6,090 nt of DNA from Bacillota bacterium. Lineage in GTDB: Bacteria > Bacillota > Bacilli > Bacillales_B > DSM-18226. The notes beneath the pieces are model-generated. The model did no database searches, had not been told where the DNA came from, and saw nothing but the letters and a program-made list of their open reading frames with translations. A program made the translations under genes and the position numbers. The stretch spans positions 1 to 6,090 of the forward strand of contig JAKACS010000210.1 in assembly GCA_021821235.1 (NCBI GenBank), given 5' to 3'. Of the stretch, positions 1-6,090 are shown one piece after another. Position 1 is the stretch's first letter; each line of letters begins with the position of its first letter.

Positions 1-72
1 TTCCCCTCTCGCGCGTCATGGCACCCCCGCTCATGACGCGTCCCTTCCCTTTTCCCCTCTCGCGCGTCATGG
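1..72. repeat. GC-rich intergenic repeat, one full 51-bp unit plus start of a second
   Basis: A 21-base block starting TTCCCCTCTCGCGCGTCAT occurs at 1-21 and again, identical, at 52-72, giving a 51-bp period. Between the copies, CATGACGCG (32-40) is the exact reverse complement of CGCGTCATG at 12-20 and at 63-71, so the region can fold as a 9-bp stem in either of two ways. The top strand is pyrimidine-rich outside the stem. No reading frame here looks coding. The second copy breaks off into unrelated sequence after 72, and the array may continue to the left of the window. I do not recognise the family; it may be a dispersed intergenic repeat or the remnant of one. Confidence 0.75.
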
Positions 73-88
73 ACTGAATTTCTTTATC

Positions 89-143
89 AAAAAAAGCCAA
101 CTCCCCTACGCCGATCACACTGGCTCTAGAAAAGTTGGCTTTT
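89..143 (-). terminator. Rho-independent terminator of the ABC exporter gene
   Basis: On the minus strand, AAAAGCCAACT (143-133) pairs perfectly with AGTTGGCTTTT (102-92), an 11-bp stem followed by further T residues down to position 89. It begins 9 bases past the exporter stop codon. The apical part is unusually long, 30 bases, and contains a short GCC/GGC pairing of its own, so the structure is probably a two-tier hairpin. Confidence 0.85.
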
Positions 144-151
144 GATTCTAA

Positions 152-1942
152 TTATTTTGTCTCTATAGGTTTGCCAGCTGCGGAAGTCACATCTTCCTGC
201 TCCAGTTGCTGGATTTGAAATAAATTATAATAGTGACCGCGCTGAGCCATTAATTCATCATGGGTGCCCTGTTCGACAATGCGGCCATGCTCGATTAAAA
301 CAATCCGATCGGCATGGGTTATCGTTGATAAACGGTGCGCGACGATAAACGTCGTTCGGTCTTTGGCCAATTGTTCAAGCGATTCCTGGATCGAATGCTC
401 GCTCTCCAAGTCGAGAGCAGAAGTGGCTTCATCGAGAATTAAGATGGGCGGATTTTTTAAAAACACCCTGGCGATGGCAATTCGCTGTTTTTGGCCGCCG
501 GAAAGCTTTACACCCCGCTCGCCAACTTTTGTGTCATACCCATTCGTCAAGTTTAAAATAAATTCATGCGCACTTGCTGCCTTTGCTGCCGCGAAAACTT
601 CTTCATCCGAAGCAGCCGGCTTTCCTAGTAAAATATTTTCTTTGACGGATTCGCTAAACAAAACATTGTCCTGAAAAACAACACCGATTTTATCCCGCAA
701 ACTCTGCAGTTTAAATTGGCGGATATCCACTCCGTCCAAGGTGATTTGCCCTTCTGACACATCATAAAAACGCGGAATCAAGCTGACGAGTGTTGATTTA
801 CCGCCGCCGCTCATGCCGACAAGCGCAATTGTTTCTCCCTTTTTCACATCCAAAGTAATATTCTCCAAAATCATTTCGCCCTCATTTTCATAGGCAAAGG
901 AAACATTTTTAAAAGAAATGTCGCCTTTTACATCCTGGCAATCAACGGCATCTGGAGAATCCACGATATCGTATTCTTCATCCATAAATTCAAACACCCG
1001 GTCCATCGAGGCAAAGGACTGAGTCAACGTGGTTGAGGAGTTGACAAGCCTTCTTAACGGATTATACAGCTTATCGATGTAGGCAAAAAAAGCAACCATT
1101 GTTCCGATCGAGAGCTGCCCCTCAATGACTAAGTAGGCGGAATAGCCAATGACGATTAATGGCGCAATATCGGTAATCGTATTGACGACGGCAAATGCCT
1201 TTGCATTCCAGCTTGTATGCTTTAATGCTTTGTCCAAAAAATTTTGATTCACTTTGTTAAATTGCTTCTGCTCATGTTTTTCAATGGCGAAGCTTTTGAT
1301 GACCGACATGCCTTGAACGCGTTCATGCAAATAGCTTTGTACCTCGGCCAGCGCCTGGGAGCGGTCTCTTGTAAAAATCCGCAAGTTGCCGAAGAAATAT
1401 TTTACCGACAGAGCATAAAGCGGCAGCAGCACAATTGAAATAAACGTCAAAGGTACGTTCAACAAAAACATCGCGACAATGGCGATGACAATTGTTGCCG
1501 TATCAAGCCAAAGATTCATTAACCCTGTTACCACAAACGTCTTGGTCTGTTCCACATCATTGATGATCCGCGAGATAATTTCGCCTGCCCTTGTGTTGGA
1601 AAAATAACGAAAGCTCAGCTTTTGTGTATGTATATACAATTTCGCGCGAATTTCATAGAGAATTTTACTCGCCGTCCACTGGGCAAAGTATTGGCGGTAG
1701 TATTCAATTGGTGGCCGAAGCACAACAAAGACAACGATCATCACACTCATAATCGTTAGCAATTTTGCGTTTTTTTCATAAGGCGTCAGACTTTTGTTTC
1801 CTACAATATCATCAAGGATATATTTGATTAATATTGGAATAATTAGTGGGATCGAGAATTTGATCAGCCCAATAATTATGGTGCCAATGATTTGCAGCCG
1901 GTAAGGCTTAACAAACTGTAAATATCTGCGAATGCTGCCCAA
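152..1942 (-). CDS. ygaD: ABC exporter, fused membrane and ATPase domains (YgaD family)
   Basis: A half-size ABC exporter of 596 residues, expected to form a homodimer in the cytoplasmic membrane and use ATP to export lipophilic compounds or drugs, like Sav1866 and MsbA. The true substrate is unknown. Six membrane segments lie at about residues 19-39, 61-80, 145-160, 166-180, 258-273 and 280-293. The ATPase domain has an aromatic A-loop residue near 351 (FAYEN), Walker [10 protein letters not shown] (376-384), Q-loop Q424, signature LSGGQ (480-484), Walker B ILILDE (500-505) and switch His 536, so it appears catalytically complete. I chose the TTG at 1942-1940 because GAGGGGGGAG lies 5 bases upstream and the protein then begins [14 protein letters not shown], as expected for the family. 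An in-frame ATG at 2017 would add 25 residues translated across a terminator hairpin, which is unlikely. It follows ygaC. Confidence 0.93.
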   Translation of the reverse strand: MGSIRRYLQFVKPYRLQIIGTIIIGLIKFSIPLIIPILIKYILDDIVGNKSLTPYEKNAKLLTIMSVMIVVFVVLRPPIEYYRQYFAQWTASKILYEIRAKLYIHTQKLSFRYFSNTRAGEIISRIINDVEQTKTFVVTGLMNLWLDTATIVIAIVAMFLLNVPLTFISIVLLPLYALSVKYFFGNLRIFTRDRSQALAEVQSYLHERVQGMSVIKSFAIEKHEQKQFNKVNQNFLDKALKHTSWNAKAFAVVNTITDIAPLIVIGYSAYLVIEGQLSIGTMVAFFAYIDKLYNPLRRLVNSSTTLTQSFASMDRVFEFMDEEYDIVDSPDAVDCQDVKGDISFKNVSFAYENEGEMILENITLDVKKGETIALVGMSGGGKSTLVSLIPRFYDVSEGQITLDGVDIRQFKLQSLRDKIGVVFQDNVLFSESVKENILLGKPAASDEEVFAAAKAASAHEFILNLTNGYDTKVGERGVKLSGGQKQRIAIARVFLKNPPILILDEATSALDLESEHSIQESLEQLAKDRTTFIVAHRLSTITHADRIVLIEHGRIVEQGTHDELMAQRGHYYNLFQIQQLEQEDVTSAAGKPIETK

Positions 1943-1970
1943 GAAATCTCCCCCCTCAGGAAAAATACCA

Positions 1971-2002
1971 AATAAAAACCCTGTTGACCTCAAATCAACA
2001 GG
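1971..2002 (-). terminator. Terminator or attenuator between ygaC and ygaD
   Basis: On the minus strand CCTGTTGA (2002-1995) pairs with TCAACAGG (1987-1980) around a 7-base loop, followed by GTTTTTATTT. It starts 20 bases past the ygaC stop codon and has the form of an intrinsic terminator. Only 28 bases separate it from the ygaD start codon, too few to hold a separate promoter. It may therefore act as a partial terminator or attenuator for ygaD. Confidence 0.75.
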
Positions 2003-2022
2003 TGTGGCCACGAACAATCCAA

Positions 2023-2553
2023 CTACCGTCTGTAAGTTAAATACCGCTCATACCATATGTCAATAAAATCTGGTGCAAATGGCCCTTTCCGCTGACGAAT
2101 CCAGTAAATCAATTTATCGACATTTCTTTTCAAAATTTGATCAATAGCATCCGGGTAGTTCATCTCCCGGCGGTGGCGCTCATACTCGTCTTCATCCAGT
2201 AAATTAAAGGTCATATCCGGGTACACTTTAATATCCAAATCATAATCAATGTATTTCAGCGCATCTCCGTCAAAAATAAACGGAGAGCTAAGGTTGCAAT
2301 AATAGTAAATCCCGTCTTCCCGAATCATACCGATCACGTTAAACCAATATTGAGTGTGAAAATAACAGATTGCCGGTTCCCTTGTGATCCATGTCCGTCC
2401 ATCCGACTCTGTTACCATTGTCCGATCATTTCCGCCAATGACTAAATTCTGTGTTCCTTTTAAAACAGTCGTTTCTTCCCAGACGCGGTGGATGTGCCCA
2501 TTGTGTTTATAACTATGTATTTGGATTGGTTCACCTTCGATGGGTACGCCCAT
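2023..2553 (-). CDS. ygaC: Nucleoside tri/diphosphate phosphatase, DUF402 (YgaC/Ntdp family)
   Basis: A 176-residue cytoplasmic protein of the DUF402 family, whose characterised members hydrolyse nucleoside tri- and diphosphates with a divalent metal. Residues known for the family are all in place: the proposed proton donor Arg23 and the metal ligands Asn87, Asp103, Asp105, Asp107 (in [13 protein letters not shown]), Asp120 and Glu123. The C-terminus ends in [21 protein letters not shown]. The start at 2553 is preferred over the ATG six codons upstream (2571): it has AGGGG 5 bases ahead, it gives the family's usual length, and it puts the key residues at their usual numbers. The gene is followed by a hairpin terminator (1971-2002) and preceded by the ygaB terminator, so it is probably transcribed alone or together with ygaD by read-through. 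Confidence 0.94.
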   Translation of the reverse strand: MGVPIEGEPIQIHSYKHNGHIHRVWEETTVLKGTQNLVIGGNDRTMVTESDGRTWITREPAICYFHTQYWFNVIGMIREDGIYYYCNLSSPFIFDGDALKYIDYDLDIKVYPDMTFNLLDEDEYERHRREMNYPDAIDQILKRNVDKLIYWIRQRKGPFAPDFIDIWYERYLTYRR

Positions 2554-2651
2554 TTTTTCCCCTACTTTCATTTCCCGAACGCTTTGAAACCTGTCTACAC
2601 ATTTTGAAAAAAATAACCAAAGGTAACAAAAGACAATTCCTGTTTTTTATT

Positions 2652-2657
2652 ATTATA
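2652..2657 (-). promoter_or_regulatory. Possible -10 element of a ygaC promoter
   Basis: The minus strand carries an exact TATAAT about 100 bases upstream of the ygaC start codon and just past the ygaB terminator, where a promoter for ygaC would be expected. No good -35 hexamer lies 16-18 bases upstream; the matching positions read TTTTAA. The long AT-rich leader that would result is unexplained. This is a weak call. Confidence 0.3.
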
Positions 2658-2676
2658 ACGGTTGAACGCGGAATTT

Positions 2677-2707
2677 AAAACAAAAGAGCCATTGTTTTCA
2701 ATGACTC
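2677..2707 (-). terminator. Rho-independent terminator of ygaB
   Basis: On the minus strand GAGTCATTG (2707-2699) pairs with CAATGGCTC (2694-2686) around an AAAA loop. All nine positions pair when one G-U wobble is allowed. TTTTGTTTT follows. It lies 35 bases past the ygaB stop codon. The wobble is a mismatch on the plus strand, which supports minus-strand use. Confidence 0.8.
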
Positions 2708-2742
2708 GTTGAAAATTTTTCACTTTTTGGGGGAATACTCTG

Positions 2743-3000
2743 CTACGGGCAAGTTGAAATTTCCGTTTTTCGATACGAATGAATCACTTCGTCTGTCTGC
2801 TGTTCAAACGTTCTTTGAATGTCCAATAATTCTCTTTTCATCTGCTGGATTTCCACCTGGATGCATTCCAATTGTGTTTCGTTTTGCAACGCTTTCAATT
2901 CTTCTTCGATCATCTGACAGCGTTCAAGTTCGGATTGAAGGTACAGTAATTTTTCCATTGTCATCAATTGCTGTGAAACCAAACGGTTAAAGTCTTCCAT
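2743..3000 (-). CDS. ygaB: YgaB-like small coiled-coil protein, function unknown
   Basis: An 85-residue soluble protein with no signal peptide or membrane segment. Residues from about 8 to 75 are rich in Glu, Gln, Leu and Met with hydrophobic residues at heptad-like spacing (for example Leu18, Leu21, Leu25, Ile31, Leu35, Leu38), so a long helix or coiled coil is likely. It has three cysteines (28, 46, 84). The ATG at 3000 has AAGGCGGTG shortly upstream. The frame stays open further 5' to 3162, but that extension runs through the sspE terminator and has no ribosome binding site. The name rests on position between sspE and ygaC, on length, and on the N-terminal pattern FNRLVSQQL as I remember it for YgaB. 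No biochemical function is known to me. Confidence 0.8.
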   Translation of the reverse strand: MEDFNRLVSQQLMTMEKLLYLQSELERCQMIEEELKALQNETQLECIQVEIQQMKRELLDIQRTFEQQTDEVIHSYRKTEISTCP

Positions 3001-3047
3001 TCCCCACACCGCCTTATGAACTTTTCTCCTATGTATTCTTGAATCAT
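2964..3047 (-). CDS. Possible 27-residue leader peptide overlapping the ygaB start
   Basis: The minus strand has AAAGGAG, a 7-base spacer and then an ATG, a better ribosome binding site than that of ygaB itself. The frame encodes 27 residues starting MIQEYIGEKFIRR and ending VWFHSN, with a stop at 2966-2964. It overlaps the first 37 bases of ygaB in another frame. It resembles no family I know. It could be a translated leader that couples translation to ygaB, or a chance ORF beside a purine-rich stretch. Confidence 0.35.
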   Translation of the reverse strand: MIQEYIGEKFIRRCGEWKTLTVWFHSN

Positions 3048-3105
3048 TGAAAAACTCCTTTGACTTTTTCTGTAAACAAATAGGAAGTTTTGTCGAAATT
3101 ACATA

Positions 3106-3138
3106 AAGAAGGCACTCAGCGTGTTTGAGTGCCTTCTT
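3106..3138 (-). terminator. Rho-independent terminator of sspE
   Basis: A perfect 13-bp inverted repeat, AAGAAGGCACTCA (3106-3118) with TGAGTGCCTTCTT (3126-3138), and a 7-base loop, starting 7 bases past the sspE stop codon. On the minus strand the 3' arm ends CTTCTT and runs into TATGTAATTT. Strong and nearly symmetrical, it would also stop antisense transcription. Confidence 0.9.
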
Positions 3139-3145
3139 ATTTGTA

Positions 3146-3355
3146 TTAGCTGTTTTGTCCAAATTGGCCGGAATTTTTCGCTTTGCGAGCTTCGGCTTGT
3201 TGGTTTTGCTGTTTTACTTCTTGTGCATTGGTTTCACTCGCGAACTCAGTTCCGAATTGTCCTTGAGCACCAGCAGATTGAGCGTTTTGCTGTCTTACTT
3301 CCTGGATGTTCGTTCCAGCAGAAGTTTTGTTAGGCTGTTTGTTGAAGTTTGCCAT
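3146..3355 (-). CDS. sspE: Gamma-type small acid-soluble spore protein
   Basis: A 69-residue gamma-type SASP, made in the forespore, stored in the spore core and degraded at germination by the protease GPR to supply amino acids; unlike alpha/beta SASPs it does not bind DNA. It is rich in Gln, Asn, Ala and Gly and lacks Trp, Cys and Met apart from the start. Two diverged repeats begin at Thr15 and Thr42 (TN-I/A-QEV-R/K-QQN). The first ends GQFGTEFASE and so carries a GPR site (cut expected between Glu37 and Phe38); the second ends GQFGQNS with no site. B. subtilis SspE, as I recall it, has 84 residues and two such sites, so this is a shortened single-site form. GGAGGTGATA, an almost perfect ribosome binding site, lies 5 bases upstream of the ATG. 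A terminator follows directly. Confidence 0.96.
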   Translation of the reverse strand: MANFNKQPNKTSAGTNIQEVRQQNAQSAGAQGQFGTEFASETNAQEVKQQNQQAEARKAKNSGQFGQNS

Positions 3356-3378
3356 TGTAATATCACCTCCACGACTTT

Positions 3379-3409
3379 TAATTTACCCAAGCCGTATGGA
3401 GGCTATCCA
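3379..3409 (-). promoter_or_regulatory. Candidate forespore (sigma-G-like) promoter of sspE
   Basis: On the minus strand TGGATA (3409-3404) resembles the sigma-G -35 element and lies 18 bases from TAAATTA (3385-3379), which shares only the A at position 2 and the final TA with the -10 consensus CATNHTA. Transcription would start about 17 bases ahead of the ATG. SASP genes are known to be sigma-G dependent; the exact boxes here are a weak guess. Confidence 0.3.
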
Positions 3410-3456
3410 ATAATTTTTAGGAAAAAAAATCCTATTGAGGAGAGAAAAAAGTTCAA

Positions 3457-4299
<843 letters not shown>

Positions 4300-4366
4300 T
4301 CATTCAGTAACCCTCACTGATTGTTGTTTGGGATAAAGCATCTAAAAATTAGGAGGATGAACCGCC

Positions 4367-4561
4367 ATGTACGATGGCCGCGATATGACTGAGCTTTCCA
4401 TGATTCCAAAAACAGAATGGCATGACAATGAGCTTGCCTTTTTCCATCATTCCCTGCAACAAATAGCACCCTATTTGAATGTGGAGGGGCAAACGATCCA
4501 CCGTGAGATTATTGAAGAAATTGAAAATCGCGGTGGTCTTCATCATCACGAAGCCAATTAG
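4367..4561 (+). CDS. Small conserved-position protein, function unknown (yfhS position)
   Basis: A 64-residue soluble, acidic protein with no membrane segment, beginning MYDGRDMTELSMIPKTEW and ending GGLHHHEAN. The middle (about 20-54) looks helical. A clear AGGAGG (4351-4356) lies 10 bases upstream of the ATG, which argues that it is real despite its size. It is transcribed divergently from fabL and convergently with mutY, the position and strand that yfhS has in B. subtilis. I do not remember the YfhS sequence well enough to claim homology. The stop codon is 2 bases from the mutY stop, with no terminator between them. Three consecutive His near the C-terminus could bind metal, but nothing else supports that. 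No good promoter is visible upstream. Confidence 0.78.
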   Translation: MYDGRDMTELSMIPKTEWHDNELAFFHHSLQQIAPYLNVEGQTIHREIIEEIENRGGLHHHEAN

Positions 4562-4563
4562 AC

Positions 4564-5679
4564 TCACGGTATGAAAGCTTCTTTTGATTCATCCATTTCA
4601 TAAAGCTGGCGGATTTTTTGGTATGGCACCGGAAACGTGTATGCATCCATTTCATCGAGTGATACACTTTTCCAATCCTCTTTTTCCAGCAGTTCGCCGT
4701 TCAGCTGGCCAGTGTAGACACGAATATTCCATATCAAATGGGAAAAAACGTGGTCGATTTTGCCTAGAAGCTTTCCCGGCTCCATCATGATGTGATAGGA
4801 GTCGAAAAACAAGCCGGGAAGCTGTTTTTTTTCATTTTGATCAACAAGGTTAATTTCCACAGTCGGAAATTCCCACAAATTTGCCAAAAGGCCTTTGTTT
4901 GGCCGCTTATGAATGACCAATTTTCCAGATTGGTCCGTTAATACGACAGCCGCTAGCTGAACTTCACGCTGTTTTGTTTTTTTGGCTTTGACTGGAAGTT
5001 CCTGAATGACACCTTCATGAAAGCCGAGACAATGTGCGCGCACAGGGCAAAGAAGACAGGAAGGCGAAGTAGGCGTACAAATCAGTGCGCCGACTTCCAT
5101 TAATGCCTGGTTAAAGCTTGACGGATCATCGCGGGAAATTAACTGTCTTACAGCTTGTTCAAAAATTTTTCTCGACGACGGTTTGGCGATGTCTTCCCAA
5201 ATGAGTAGAATGCGGGAAAGCACACGCATGACATTTCCATCAACGGCCGGCTCAGGGACGCCGTAGGCAATACTTAAAATTGCCCCTGCCGTATATGGAC
5301 CGACTCCTTTTAAAGCGGCAATTTCTTTTGGTGTATTCGGGACAATGCCTTCGTACTTTTCCTGAACTTCCTTGACAGCAGAATGCAAGTTGCGCACCCT
5401 TGAATAATACCCAAGACCTTCCCATGCTTTTAATACTTGATCTTCCTCGGCAGCCGCCAAATCATCCAGTGTTGGAAATTGTTCCAAAAAGCGATGAAAA
5501 TAGGGAATGACCGTGTCAACCCTTGTTTGCTGTAGCATAATTTCCGAAACCCATACTTTGTAGGGATCCTGATCCTTTCTCCATGGTAAATCACGCTGTT
5601 CTTCTTTAAACCAGTGGATTAAATCATTCTGAAAGGCCGGAATATTTATTTTTTCAATCGTACTTAAATTGTTTTCCAT
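4564..5679 (-). CDS. mutY: Adenine DNA glycosylase
   Basis: A 371-residue base-excision repair enzyme that removes adenine mispaired with 8-oxoguanine. The N-terminal domain carries catalytic Glu46 ([10 protein letters not shown]), the helix-hairpin-helix [12 protein letters not shown] (123-134) with Tyr129, and catalytic Asp147 (VDGNVMRVL). Cys201, 208, 211 and 217 form the C-x6-C-x2-C-x5-C site of the [4Fe-4S] cluster. The C-terminal NUDIX-like domain, from about 240, has the FSH motif (312-314) that senses 8-oxoguanine. All these positions are three higher than in Geobacillus stearothermophilus MutY, so the enzyme is full-length and should be active. GGAGG lies 10 bases upstream of the ATG at 5679. 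It is divergent from yfhP and convergent with the small gene ending at 4561. No clear terminator follows, and I see no convincing -35 for its promoter. Confidence 0.97.
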   Translation of the reverse strand: MENNLSTIEKINIPAFQNDLIHWFKEEQRDLPWRKDQDPYKVWVSEIMLQQTRVDTVIPYFHRFLEQFPTLDDLAAAEEDQVLKAWEGLGYYSRVRNLHSAVKEVQEKYEGIVPNTPKEIAALKGVGPYTAGAILSIAYGVPEPAVDGNVMRVLSRILLIWEDIAKPSSRKIFEQAVRQLISRDDPSSFNQALMEVGALICTPTSPSCLLCPVRAHCLGFHEGVIQELPVKAKKTKQREVQLAAVVLTDQSGKLVIHKRPNKGLLANLWEFPTVEINLVDQNEKKQLPGLFFDSYHIMMEPGKLLGKIDHVFSHLIWNIRVYTGQLNGELLEKEDWKSVSLDEMDAYTFPVPYQKIRQLYEMDESKEAFIP

Positions 5680-5700
5680 GAGAAATATGCCTCCAGGTTG

Positions 5701-5729
5701 TTAAACAATACGGAAAGTGGGAATATAAT
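5701..5729 (+). promoter_or_regulatory. Probable sigma-A promoter of yfhP
   Basis: An exact TATAAT (5724-5729) sits 17 bases after TTAAAC (5701-5706), a 3-of-6 match to the -35 consensus. A start near 5736 would give a leader of about 70 bases to the yfhP start codon. The weak -35 suggests low or activated expression. Confidence 0.5.
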
Positions 5730-5738
5730 AGTGAGGCC

Positions 5739-5751
5739 ATGAAATTTTCAT
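5739..5751. promoter_or_regulatory. Small palindrome just downstream of the yfhP promoter
   Basis: ATGAAATTTTCAT is a perfect 6+6 inverted repeat around one base, at about +4 to +16 relative to the predicted yfhP start and within the mutY-yfhP divergent region. It could be an operator for either gene. Short AT-rich palindromes are common, so support is limited. Confidence 0.3.
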
Positions 5752-5805
5752 CTGCCTGATAAATGACCGAATGACAAAATTTACGTTAAAGGAGGTCCTT
5801 TCCTT

Positions 5806-6090
5806 TTGGATACAGGAACTCATGTTGTTATGGGCATTGCACTTGGGGGGCTTGCAACAATGGATCCCATTGTTGCAGGCAGTCATGCTACTGCAAGCAG
5901 CGTTTTGGTTGCAACGATTGTCGGTTCGCAAATACCGGATATTGATACTGTGTTAAAATTGCGGAATAACGCTGTTTACATTCGCAATCATCGTGGAATT
6001 ACTCATTCCATCCCGGCTGTTTTATTATGGCCTCTTGTTATTTTAGCAGTAGTGTATCCGTTTTTTCCAGATGCAAATTTGCTGCACTTA
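5806..6090 (+). CDS. yfhP: Membrane-bound metal-dependent hydrolase family protein YfhP (5' part)
   Basis: The first 95 residues are visible; the gene runs off the right edge in frame. It belongs to the YdjM/DUF457 family of membrane proteins predicted to be metal-dependent hydrolases. The putative metal-binding residues are present: His6 in MDTGTHVVMG, Asp45 and Asp47 in PDIDT (44-48), and His62 and His67 in HRGITHS (62-68). A membrane segment follows at about 69-87. I chose the TTG at 5806 because AAAGGAGG lies 10 bases upstream and the product then starts MDTGTHVVMG, as I recall for B. subtilis YfhP. The next in-frame ATG (5830) would lose His6. B. subtilis YfhP has been reported as a negative regulator of yfhP, mutY, fabL and sspE; how a membrane protein would do this is not evident here. 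Confidence 0.92.
   Translation, partial: MDTGTHVVMGIALGGLATMDPIVAGSHATASSVLVATIVGSQIPDIDTVLKLRNNAVYIRNHRGITHSIPAVLLWPLVILAVVYPFFPDANLLHL

Noticed and set aside
1..72. CRISPR-like array
   Set aside because: There are only two copies, the spacing sequence contains an inverted copy of the repeat itself, and no cas gene is present.
264..674. Plus-strand open frame of 136 codons
   Set aside because: It lies wholly antisense to the conserved ATPase domain of the exporter, has no ribosome binding site and resembles no protein.
1943..2017. N-terminal extension of the exporter from an ATG at 2017
   Set aside because: It would be translated across the terminator hairpin, lacks a ribosome binding site, and the TTG at 1942 has a strong one with the expected N-terminus.
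2709..2990. Plus-strand open frame of 93 codons
   Set aside because: Antisense shadow of ygaB with no initiation site; the ygaB frame has the coherent coiled-coil composition.
3418..3434. TAGGA/TCCTA hairpin after fabL
   Set aside because: The stem is only 5 bp with the homopolymer run in the loop rather than after the stem, so it is not a convincing terminator. fabL transcripts may run into sspE.
4349..4567. Minus-strand open frame opposite the small gene at 4367-4561
   Set aside because: It has no ribosome binding site and overlaps the end of mutY, whereas the plus-strand frame has AGGAGG and a conserved position.
5701..5931. Cys-rich minus-strand open frame of 76 codons
   Set aside because: The apparent Cys and Asn richness is the complement of Ala/Gly/Val codons in yfhP. 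It has no initiation signal and crosses the yfhP promoter.

Overview
The window looks like a chromosomal segment from an endospore-forming Bacillaceae bacterium related to, but diverged from, Bacillus subtilis. The reasons are a gamma-type small acid-soluble spore protein gene, a FabL-type enoyl-ACP reductase, strong AGGAGG-type ribosome binding sites, two TTG start codons and moderate GC content. From memory, gene order and relative strands match the B. subtilis segment yfhP - mutY(yfhQ) - yfhS - fabL - sspE - ygaB - ygaC - ygaD, shown here in the reverse direction.

Layout, left to right: a GC-rich non-coding repeat (1-72); the terminator of an ABC exporter gene (89-143); the exporter itself (ygaD, minus, TTG start at 1942); a hairpin terminator or attenuator in front of it (1971-2002); a DUF402 nucleoside tri/diphosphatase (ygaC, minus); a non-coding stretch with a terminator (2677-2707) and a possible -10 box; a coiled-coil protein (ygaB, minus) whose start is overlapped by a possible 27-residue leader ORF; the sspE terminator (3106-3138) and sspE (minus); fabL (minus) with a good sigma-A promoter and a palindrome over its predicted transcription start; a divergent small gene of unknown function (plus, 4367-4561); mutY (minus), whose 3' end lies 2 bases from that small gene; and a divergent promoter region leading to yfhP (plus), which runs off the right edge.

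The genes do not form one pathway. fabL makes saturated fatty acids, mutY is base excision repair of 8-oxoguanine mispairs, sspE is a spore amino-acid reserve, ygaC hydrolyses nucleotides and ygaD is a membrane exporter. What unites them is conserved neighbourhood. Most minus-strand genes are separated by their own hairpin terminators, so this is a row of mostly independent units rather than one operon. YfhP has been reported in B. subtilis as a negative regulator of the neighbouring genes.

I see no mobile element, CRISPR array, tRNA or rRNA, and no clear novel multi-gene system. The points most worth a second look are regulatory: the palindromes at fabL and yfhP, the hairpin immediately before ygaD, the leader ORF over ygaB, the shortened SspE, and the GC-rich repeat at the left edge.
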